Of a DNA stretch of 64,000 nucleotides, positions 44,539-50,834 are shown piece after piece. This DNA comes from Thermocrinis sp. (GTDB lineage: Bacteria; Aquificota; Aquificia; Aquificales; Aquificaceae). The notes beneath the pieces were generated by a model, which was not told the DNA's origin, did not search any database, and worked only from the letters and a program-made list of their open reading frames with translations. The stretch spans positions 62,001-126,000 of the forward strand of contig JAJHRQ010000001.1 of NCBI GenBank assembly GCA_020833645.1, in the 5' to 3' direction. The position numbers and the translations under genes were made by a program. Within the stretch, counting starts at the first letter, position 1, and every line of letters begins with the position of its first letter.

Positions 44539-44887
44539 GCTTTTAGATAAGCTCAGAGAGCTTTCAAAGACAGCAGTGGTAGTGGTGGAGGGTAAAAGGG
44601 ACAAAGAAGCCCTAAAAAAGCTTGGAATAGAAAACGTGATCACCATTGCGGGCAAAAGGCTAACAGACTTGGCAGACATACTTGAGGGCACCCCGCAGGT
44701 CATCCCCCTTTTTGACCTGGATGAACACGGAGAGAGAATCCATAAAAAGGTAGTGGCAATTTTGTCCTCTCAGGGTTATATTTTGATAGATGAGTTTAGG
44801 GAAAAGCTCAAAGAGTACGGAGTGATACACGTGGAGGATTTGTATGGGAAAGTTAGAGGTGCTAAAAAACCTGCTGGTTCAGGATAG
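44525..44887 (+). CDS. Stand-alone Toprim-domain protein
   Basis: It has 120 residues and consists of essentially one Toprim domain. The catalytic Glu is in VVVEGKRDKEALKKLG (about 20) and the DxD pair in LFDLDEHGERIHKK (about 70-72). Its size and form resemble RNase M5-like or small primase-like Toprim proteins, which cut or nick nucleic acids, but no M5-specific C-terminal part is present. It is translationally tied to the gamma-CA gene and the unknown helical gene that follows (44-base overlap). Confidence 0.75.
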   Translation: MGLSELLDKLRELSKTAVVVVEGKRDKEALKKLGIENVITIAGKRLTDLADILEGTPQVIPLFDLDEHGERIHKKVVAILSSQGYILIDEFREKLKEYGVIHVEDLYGKVRGAKKPAGSG

Positions 44888-45341
44888 GATGATTAAGTTT
44901 AACTTGGACCTTTTGGAGGGGCTTCTCAGAGAAATAAGGGCAGACATAGAGGAGATAAAGATCCTTGTGGAATCCTGCCTTGAGGGAGAAGAAAAGGAAA
45001 GCCTATTAAGAACTTTGGCGGACTTTGAGGCTAACTTTAAAAATCTGATAGTCCAAGCTTTAGACTATATATACGACCTTTACGAGATTTTCAACTTTGA
45101 CATCACCTTTCTCTCAAACATACCCGAGGAGCTGGGCAGAGAAATAGAGAGATTGGACGCAGTAAACAGTATAAACAAAAACTTAGAGACCCTTGCCAAA
45201 GCATTAGAAGATATAGTAAGCCTGGCAGATCGGGATGAGAAAATAAAAGTTATACTCACGCCCCTTCTGGTTTACAGAGAGGTTTTGGAACATGGTATGG
45301 CCTTTAATCAAAAGTTGGCAGGGGGAGCTTACGTATTCTGA
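44844..45341 (+). CDS. Unknown helical protein
   Basis: It has 165 residues, predicted all-helical with heptad-like Leu/Ile spacing (LVQDRMIKFNLDLLEGLLREIRADIEEIKILVE). No family recognised. GGAGG sits 7 nt before the ATG, inside the Toprim gene, which supports translation. Its last 13 bases overlap the convergent rnc gene. The context (after a Toprim nuclease-like gene) may suggest a partner, but that is inference. Confidence 0.6.
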   Translation: MGKLEVLKNLLVQDRMIKFNLDLLEGLLREIRADIEEIKILVESCLEGEEKESLLRTLADFEANFKNLIVQALDYIYDLYEIFNFDITFLSNIPEELGREIERLDAVNSINKNLETLAKALEDIVSLADRDEKIKVILTPLLVYREVLEHGMAFNQKLAGGAYVF

Positions 45342-46015
45342 AGCATTTCATAGACCTTTTTAGCAGCCTCTTGCTGGGCTTCTTTTTTGCTCCTTCCCCT
45401 TCCTATTGCCCTGTATTCCCTTATCTGACACTCCACCTCAAAGATTTTCTCATGCTCTTTACCGCTCACACTTACCAACCTGTAGATGGGTCTGTCTTTC
45501 CATCTGCCTTGGGTTAGTTCCTGTAGTAATGTTTTGTAATCCTTTTTGTATGCGTCCTTTTCCACGACTTCCTTTATTCTTTCTCCATACCTTTCAAGGA
45601 ATAGCTTTTTTAAGATATTCATATCTCCGCCCGAATCCATGTATATGGCACCCAAGAGAGCCTCAAAGAGGTCCGATAGTACCGAACTGCTAACAGTTCT
45701 TCTCTTGCCCGATATTCTGACGTACTTATCCAGTTCAAGCTCTTCTGCCATAGAAGCCAAAAACTCTTCGCTAACCAAATAAGCCTTAATGCTTGCCAAA
45801 ACTCCCTCTTTGTAATGGGGGTAGTTTTCCACCAAAAAGCTAACCACCAAAAAATTTACTATGGAGTCTCCTAAAAATTCCAAAAGCTCGTAGTTTTCTC
45901 TGCTGTTTTGGTAAGACCTATGAGTGAGGGCTGTTTGCAGATAATGTGGGTTTTTAAAGTGATAACCTATTTTATCTTCAAGTTCCTTATAGTTTTCTGA
46001 AGACAAGGCATGCAT
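45329..46015 (-). CDS. rnc: Ribonuclease III
   Basis: It cleaves double-stranded RNA, including rRNA precursors. The signature is [15 protein letters not shown] (about 36-50) with the acidic metal site; [14 protein letters not shown] (about 103-116) gives the second acidic pair. The dsRNA-binding domain starts [19 protein letters not shown] (about 150-168). I start it at 46015 because GGAGG lies 5 nt upstream; the ATG at 46027 would overlap that site. 228 residues. It overlaps fabF by 29 bases. Confidence 0.93.
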   Translation of the reverse strand: MHALSSENYKELEDKIGYHFKNPHYLQTALTHRSYQNSRENYELLEFLGDSIVNFLVVSFLVENYPHYKEGVLASIKAYLVSEEFLASMAEELELDKYVRISGKRRTVSSSVLSDLFEALLGAIYMDSGGDMNILKKLFLERYGERIKEVVEKDAYKKDYKTLLQELTQGRWKDRPIYRLVSVSGKEHEKIFEVECQIREYRAIGRGRSKKEAQQEAAKKVYEMLQNT

Positions 46016-47228
46016 TGGTGCCTCCAAAGCCGAAGGAGTTAGAGATTGCCACCACCACCTCTTTTTTGACTGCCACGTTGGGAGTGTAATCTAGGTCGCA
46101 CTCTGGGTCTGGATGTTCTAAGTTTATGGTGGGTGGAATAATTCCCTCTTGAATGGTCTTTACGGTTGCCACCGCCTCCAGGGCACCCGCTGCACCCAAA
46201 AGGTGCCCCACCATAGATTTGTTGGAACTGATCTTTAGCCTGTAGGCATGCTCTCCAAAGAGCCTTTTTATTGCCAGTGTTTCAGATTTATCGTTTAATG
46301 GGGTAGATGTTCCGTGGGCGTTTATGTAATCTACCTCCGTGGGTGGAATGCCTGCATCCTCCAAAGCCAACTTCATGCACATGTATGCCCCCTCACCATC
46401 CGCACAGGGAGCGGTTATGTGATAGGCGTCGTCGGTAGCACCGTAGCCCACAAGCTCTGCGTATATCTTTGCCCCTCTGGCCTTTGCCCTTTCGTACTCC
46501 TCTAAAACGAGCACCGCCGCACCCTCTCCCATAACAAAGCCATCCCTTTCCAAGTCAAAGGGTCTTGATGCCTTCTGGGGCTCATGATTCCTGGTGGATA
46601 GTGCCCTCATGGATGCAAAGCCAGCCACTCCCAAGGGTGTGATGGCGCTTTCGCACCCACCCACTATGGCTACATCTATATCTCCCCTTTGAATAAGCCT
46701 AAAGGCATCCCCTATGGAATGGTTGCCCGTAGCACAGGCAGAGACTACGCAGTAGTTGGGACCCTTAAACCCAAAGCGAATGGCTATAAGCCCACTTGCC
46801 ATGTTGGATATGCCATAGGGAATAAAGAAAGGAGACACTCTTCTGGGACCCTTTTCCATAAGGACCTTTTGCTGTTCTTCAATGTCCCTGAGACCACCTA
46901 TACCCGTGCCAATTATCACACCCACCCTGTAAGGGTCAAACTTGTCCTCCAAAAGCCCGCTGTCCTTTATAGCTTCCTCCGCCGATGCCACCGCAAACTT
47001 TATGAAGTCGGAGACCTTTTGGGCTTCCTTTTTGTCAAAGTACAGCTCTGGGTTAAAGTCCTTTACCTCCGCCGCTATATGAACGCTTAGACCTATTTCT
47101 ACTGGATCAAACCTTTTTATTATATCTACTCCGCTTACGCCAGCTACTAAATTCTTCCAGAATTTTTCAACTCCAGTGCCTATAGGGCTTACTACCCCAA
47201 GGCCCGTAACAACAACCCTCCTTTTCAA
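45987..47228 (-). CDS. fabF: 3-oxoacyl-ACP synthase II
   Basis: This condensing enzyme of fatty-acid elongation has the catalytic Cys in [13 protein letters not shown] (about 164) and His residues in [12 protein letters not shown] (about 304) and [16 protein letters not shown] (about 341), the KAS II triad. It has 413 residues, the usual length. It lies downstream of acpP with a 4-base overlap and is followed by rnc, the widespread acpP-fabF-rnc order. Confidence 0.95.
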   Translation of the reverse strand: MKRRVVVTGLGVVSPIGTGVEKFWKNLVAGVSGVDIIKRFDPVEIGLSVHIAAEVKDFNPELYFDKKEAQKVSDFIKFAVASAEEAIKDSGLLEDKFDPYRVGVIIGTGIGGLRDIEEQQKVLMEKGPRRVSPFFIPYGISNMASGLIAIRFGFKGPNYCVVSACATGNHSIGDAFRLIQRGDIDVAIVGGCESAITPLGVAGFASMRALSTRNHEPQKASRPFDLERDGFVMGEGAAVLVLEEYERAKARGAKIYAELVGYGATDDAYHITAPCADGEGAYMCMKLALEDAGIPPTEVDYINAHGTSTPLNDKSETLAIKRLFGEHAYRLKISSNKSMVGHLLGAAGALEAVATVKTIQEGIIPPTINLEHPDPECDLDYTPNVAVKKEVVVAISNSFGFGGTNACLVFRKL

Positions 47229-47461
47229 GTCTGCACTCTCTCTTTTAGATAGTTGATGACATCCCCCACCGTTCTTATCTTTTCTGCGTCCTCGTCGGGT
47301 ATTTCTATACCAAACTCCTCCTCAAAAGCCATTACAAGCTCCACCACATCCAAAGAGTCCGCCCCAAGGTCCTGCACAAAATTTGCATCATCTCTAAGTT
47401 TTTCAATCTCCACACCAAGCTGGTCTGCGATTATTTCCTTAACTCTAGTTTCTAGGTCCAT
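47225..47461 (-). CDS. acpP: Acyl carrier protein
   Basis: It has 78 residues and is strongly acidic, with the phosphopantetheine Ser in [13 protein letters not shown] (about residue 37). I start it at the ATG at 47461, 7 nt after AGGAGG; the TTG at 47467 is inside the leader. It carries growing acyl chains for FabF and its partners. Confidence 0.95.
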   Translation of the reverse strand: MDLETRVKEIIADQLGVEIEKLRDDANFVQDLGADSLDVVELVMAFEEEFGIEIPDEDAEKIRTVGDVINYLKERVQT

Positions 47462-47493
47462 AATCAAACCTCCTTACTTATGGTGTTTGTATT

Positions 47494-47522
47494 ATTATCT
47501 TACATCTTTTTAAAAAAGTCAA
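47494..47522 (-). promoter_or_regulatory. acpP promoter, near-consensus
   Basis: On the minus strand TTGACT (complement of 47517-47522), a 17-bp spacer and GATAAT (complement of 47494-47499) form a well-spaced sigma-70 promoter with a leader of about 26 nt before the acpP ATG. Its -35 lies inside the 17-bp inverted repeat described at 47513. Confidence 0.6.
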
Positions 47523-47720
47523 GCGGTTTAAAAAGCTTGTGTTAAACTTTTCCAAGCAAGCTAAGGCTTGGCGGGAAGTTATTATTATCCTGACTTTTAC
47601 AGGCGGGGAGTGATATAATCCCGACAAGCTTTAGCTTGCTAAGGGGTTAGTGTGTCTTTTTTAAAGTTTTTTTGAAATTGAGTATCATTTGCAAGCGGTT
47701 TTAAAACCACTTGACTTTTT
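47513..47720. repeat. Nested inverted repeats upstream of the IS110-like transposase
   Basis: Outer pair: AAAAAGTCAAGCGGTTT (47513-47529) is the inverse of 47704-47720 with one mismatch. Inner pair: 47555-47575 and 47620-47640 (core AGCAAGCTAA/TTAGCTTGCT) match inversely at 19 of 21 positions. Between the inner arms lie CTGACT and, 18 bp on, TATAAT (47614-47619), a plus-strand promoter candidate. The right outer arm also forms a palindrome (AAGCGGTTTTAAAACCACTT, 47693-47712, one mismatched pair) and supplies TTGACT-17-TAAAAA toward the transposase. In IS110 elements the non-coding end encodes the bridge RNA, so this is the place to look for one. Confidence 0.7.
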
Positions 47721-47766
47721 GGGTGAAATGTGGTAAAAAAAAGGGAAAGGCGAGGAGGGATAAGCA

Positions 47767-49224
47767 ATGCGGGAGAAAGTCTTAGGCTGTGATGTTAGCA
47801 AAGATTATATCATACTTCACGATGGCAGTCAAGCATACAAGCTTAGCCTTGAGAACTTCCAAAGCATCTAAAAGCTGGTCAATAATAGCATTGTGGTTAT
47901 GGAGCAAACGGGTGCATACGGGCTTAGGTGGGGGCAAGTCTTAGAAGACTTGGGAGCAAAGGTCTATATAGCCGATGGCAAAGACTTTAAGAACTTCAAG
48001 CTCTACCAAGCGGTAAAGAAAAAAGATGATTACACGGATGCATACTATCTTAGGCTTTTCTTCTTTGAAAGACCTAAAAGAGTTTGGCGGTTTAACGAGG
48101 AATTGGCTCATCTTAGGGCTTTGATTAGGCAACATATGAGAAATGAAAAGGACATAACCAAGCATGCAAACAGATTAAGCCAATACTTGGCGGTTATCTT
48201 TCCCACTAAAAACTATTGTGATTTGGACAGAAAGAAGTTTTTAAAGGTTTTGGATGAGATAGAACAAGAGCTAAAGCAAACTCCACATGCTTTAAGTGGC
48301 TTGGCTTTGATGGAACTAAACAAGCTTAAGCTTGTGTTAGATTGGCATAGCAAACTTGAAGCTGAGATAACAAGCATAGCAAGGAACCATAAAGATTATG
48401 AAATTCTCAAGTCTTTTCATGGTTTGAACGATATTCTGATTGCTACCTTGATAGCTTACTACTGGGACATAGAACGGTTTAAGGATGTGGATAGTTTCAT
48501 TGGCTACATGGTTATGGGTGCAAATCCTGAAGTTTCAGGAACTTCACTTAACAGAATGAAAACGGATAAGGCAAGGTCAGAAGTTAAGGGCAAGTTTTTT
48601 ATGCTTTTCCTTCAGTCCCACAAAGATAACAGTCCATACAAGCCATTAATTGACTTGCTTAGGTCAAGGCTTGGCGGTGGGAATAACCAAAAGAAAAGGT
48701 ATATCAAGTTTTTAACGGACTTGCTGGAGCTTGTTTATTATGCTTTGAAGTATAGACTAAGCTTTAGCCAAGCGGTGGCTTGGAAAGTTAAGGAGTTAGA
48801 GAGGGAAAAGGCAAGGCTAAGAAGCCAGTTAGAGAGAGCAAGGGAGCAAGGGAACCAAGAGAAGGCAAGTCTTTTAGGCTGGGAGTATGAAAACATCACA
48901 TTGAATAAACAAGCTTGGGACTTGGTTTTAAGCAAGGTGGGAAGGTGTGAAGATATTCCCGACAAGTCCCCAGAAGGAGCCAAGTCCGATGGCTTGGCTT
49001 TGGATGGGGGCTTGGCGGGGCATCTACCTTATTCTTCTACTTGCTTAGAACCAAGTCAAAGCTTGGAACAAAACCAAAGCCAAGAACTGAGCAAAGAGAT
49101 AAGCCAAAGCTTGGAACCAAGCCAAACATTAAGCCAAGAACCAAGCCAAGAGATAGGGCAAGGCTTGGAGTATGCTTTAGCTGGTGGCGGTAAGAGAAAG
49201 AAAAGAAGGCGGTTAGAGAGTTAG
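47767..49224 (+). pseudogene. IS110-family transposase broken by an in-frame stop at codon 35
   Basis: The intended start is ATG 47767, with AGGAGG at 47753-47758. The frame reads GCDVSKD (first catalytic Asp, residue 9), meets TAA at 47869-47871 and then continues in the same frame to 49224. The rest holds the second acidic residue in VMEQTGAYG (E46), KKDDYTDAYY (D88/D91), completing the RuvC-like DEDD set, and the Transposase_20 region GLNDILIATLIAYYW … GANPEVSG. The piece that could start at GTG 47893 lacks the first Asp and is probably inactive. Unusually, about 75 extra residues at the C-terminus are low complexity, dominated by EPSQ/SLEQ/SQEL repeats. Codon words CAAGC and GCTTGG are shared with the flanking repeats. 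Confidence 0.85.
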
Positions 49225-49603
49225 CAAAGCAAGGGCGCGGTAGTTTATCCGAGCATTGGTTAGGTGTTTGGTTTTGTGCTATGCGGTGGTGCAAAGTGTG
49301 GGTGCTAAGCAAACAAGCTAAGCAAGGGCTTGGTCTATCTTAGCAAGCATGGGCGGGGCTTTGCTAAAACCTTTCAAAAAGTGAGGGGGTGTATTTGATT
49401 TACGGACAGGTCTTAAGTGCTTGTCTTTCAATGCTCGGAAAAAACGAAGGGCATTCTTTAACTTAGAAAGAACCTTATCAAGTGCTTGAGTTTCAGGGGT
49501 TTGATTAGCATCAAGCAGGTGCTTGTATCTCAACGGTTTTAAGCATGCTCAAGGGTGCGGGGCGGGGCTTGGTTATAACACAGTTTTTAGCAATTGTCAA
49601 TAA

Positions 49604-49646
49604 ACCGAAAAGGAAACGAAAAGCAACCGAAAAGAAAACCGAAAAG
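49604..49646 (+). repeat. Iteron-like ACCGAAAAG units, 11-12-bp period
   Basis: Units start at 49604, 49615 (one change), 49626 and 49638, all reading A(C)CGAAAAG. They are followed by a 50-bp stretch of almost only A and T (49647-49697) and then two head-to-tail TTTTTCGG units (49695-49710) in the opposite orientation. Direct short repeats beside an AT-rich tract resemble plasmid iteron origins, but no replication gene is present. Confidence 0.7.
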
Positions 49647-49764
49647 CTTTCAAATGCTACTCTATCAATGATTTGATTGATTTTTTATTTTTTGTTTTTC
49701 GGTTTTTCGGTGATAGAGAAATGTATAGAAATGCTGGGCTTCCTGCCTGCAAAAATCGTGCCAA

Positions 49765-49798
49765 GGGGGTGGGGGTGGGTCGGGTAGGCGGGTTTGGG
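49765..49798 (+). other. G-quadruplex-capable motif
   Basis: Six G-runs of three or more (49765, 49771, 49777, 49782, 49790, 49796) occur within 34 bases, separated by loops of 1-5 bases. This meets the usual G4 rule on the plus strand. Confidence 0.6.
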
Positions 49799-49805
49799 TG
49801 GTAAA

Positions 49806-49888
49806 ACCGAAAAACCGAAAAGAATTTTAGCAAGTGCTTGATTTTCAACGGTTTGACGCTTTTCGGTAGTTTTTCGGTGCCTTTTCGG
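49806..49888. repeat. Second inverted cluster of ACCGAAAA / CTTTTCGG units
   Basis: ACCGAAAAACCGAAAAG at 49806-49822 faces CTTTTCGG (49859), TTTTTCGG (49870) and CTTTTCGG (49881), the last three with an exact 11-bp period. ACCGAAAAACCG here is the exact inverse of 49700-49711. The two clusters could fold as large hairpins, with one of the GTGCTTGATTTTC repeats in the loop. Confidence 0.65.
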
Positions 49889-50077
49889 TGCTAAGAAAAT
49901 CCTTGATTTTCAACGCTTTGCCAACATCAAGCAAGTGCCTGATTTTCAACGGTTTTATGCATCTTTGCAGTGCTGGGGGTGGGGTGTTAAGCAAGGGATA
50001 AGGTGGCTTGGTTTGGTGTTTGGTTTGGTGCTAAGCAAGGGTGCAAAAGGTTTGGTTTAGTGTAGGGTGCTTGGTGT

Positions 50078-50567
50078 GGGTGCTAAGCAAGGATGCAAAG
50101 CAAGGGTGCAAAGCAAACAAGTAAGGATAGGCAACCAAGCAAGGTTAAGGTGGTGCGGGTGTATATATAACAAGCAAATGCTTGGTTTGGTGGTGGGGGG
50201 CAGGTTTTGAGATTAAGTATCAATTTCAGTTAGTGTTAAGTTTGGTGCTTGGTTTGGTGCTAAACGGATAAGCAAAGCAAGGGTGCTAAGCAAACAAGCA
50301 AGGGCTTGGTGCTGGGTGTAGGGTGCTAAGCAAAGGTGCCAAACAAGGATAAGGTGCGGGTTCCCAGTAGATAAAGCATTTCTGTAGGAACAAGAATACA
50401 GGTCGGGCGGGCGGGCTGTGGGCAGTTCAGGATGCGGTGCGGGTGCGGTGGCGGTGCGGGTGCTAAGCAAGGTGGATAAGCAAAGGCTTGGTGCTTGGTT
50501 AGGTGCGGTGTGGGTGCAATGGTAGGGTGCAAGGTTTAGGTGCTGTGCGGTGGTGGGTGCTAAGCTA
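50078..50567 (+). repeat. GGGTGCTAAGCAA repeat family
   Basis: The exact 13-mer occurs at 50078, 50281, 50321 and 50458 here and also at 49300. Near copies are at 49982, 50026 and 50555. The 19-mer GGGTGCTAAGCAAACAAGC is identical at 49300 and 50281. Units are linked by AAGCAAGG and GCTTGGT words. Spacing is irregular. Confidence 0.75.
50405..50422 (+). other. G-quadruplex-capable motif
   Basis: GGGCGGGCGGGCTGTGGG has four G3 runs with loops of 1, 1 and 4 bases. It lies in the G/T-skewed part of the island. Confidence 0.55.
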
Positions 50568-50724
50568 ACAAGCAAAGCAAGGGAGCTAAGCAGACAAACC
50601 AAGCAAGGCAAGGGTTTGGTGCGGGTGTTAATATAATGCGTAAAAAGCAAGAAGTAAGGAGTAAAGATAACAAACTAAAACTGGATATAACTTATATCAC
50701 AAACCCAAAAGCCCAAAGGTGTGT

Positions 50725-50730
50725 TATAAT
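50725..50730 (+). promoter_or_regulatory. -10 box of the tRNA-Leu/murJ transcript
   Basis: A perfect TATAAT preceded by TGTGT ends 10 bases before the tRNA, so the pre-tRNA leader is only about 3-4 nt. No clear -35. Confidence 0.6.
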
Positions 50731-50740
50731 AAATAGTAAA

Positions 50741-50827
50741 GCCGGAGTGGCGGAATTGGCAGACGCGCTGTCTTGAGGGGGCAGTGCCCGAAAGGGCGTG
50801 CGGGTTCGAGTCCCGCCTCCGGCACCA
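50741..50827 (+). tRNA. tRNA-Leu (anticodon GAG)
   Basis: It has an 87-nt class II tRNA cloverleaf. The acceptor GCCGGAG pairs with CTCCGGC. The D-arm region is GGCGGAATTGGCAGACGC, the anticodon stem CTGTC/GGCAG has loop TTGAGGG (anticodon GAG), the long variable arm is TGCCCGAAAGGGCG, and the T-arm GCGGG-TTCGAGT-CCCGC. The discriminator is A and CCA is encoded (50825-50827). It would read CUC/CUU codons. murJ starts 7 nt after the CCA. Confidence 0.97.
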
Positions 50828-50834
50828 ACAGACA

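Larger units (their letters stand above)
49414..49962 (+). repeat. Six degenerate GTGCTTGATTTTCAACGG repeats in two three-copy modules
   Basis: Copies, located by their GCTTG or CCTTG/GCCTG core, start at 49419, 49484, 49521 and at 49836, 49901, 49937. The spacings are 65 and 37 in the first set and 65 and 36 in the second, so a module of about 140 bp appears to have been duplicated 417 bp apart. Several copies are preceded by ATCAAGC, giving a dyad TCAAGCA..TGCTTGA. Copies differ at several positions, so this is not an active CRISPR array. Confidence 0.65.
49225..50740. repeat. 1.5-kb gene-free repeat island between transposase and tRNA-Leu
   Basis: I find no gene here on either strand; the longest open frame (minus, 50213-50650) is a composition effect. 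The stretch is built of several repeat classes listed separately: 13-19-bp GGGTGCTAAGCAA words, a duplicated three-repeat module, 11-bp ACCGAAAAG iteron-like units and G-runs. The right half (about 49960-50640) is very poor in C on the plus strand and rich in G and T. Composition is unlike the rest of the window. Confidence 0.8.

Noticed and set aside
49037-49312. 91-codon minus-strand frame over the end of the transposase
   Set aside because: It lies antisense to the EPSQ-repeat tail; repeated LGLVLG-type residues mirror that repeat.
49414-49962. CRISPR array
   Set aside because: Repeats are too diverged, spacing is 65/37 rather than constant, and no cas gene is near.
50213-50650. 145-codon minus-strand open frame in the repeat island
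   Set aside because: It is open only because the plus strand is poor in C and rich in G/T words; the protein is a low-complexity string of Leu, Ala, Pro and Thr with no start signal or domain.
50741-50827. tRNA-Leu as the attachment site of an integrated element
   Set aside because: I see no second copy of the tRNA 3' end in the window, no integrase, and the odd DNA lies on the 5' side of the tRNA.
50784-50834. murJ start inside the tRNA
   Set aside because: The extra 17 codons are the tRNA sequence read as protein.
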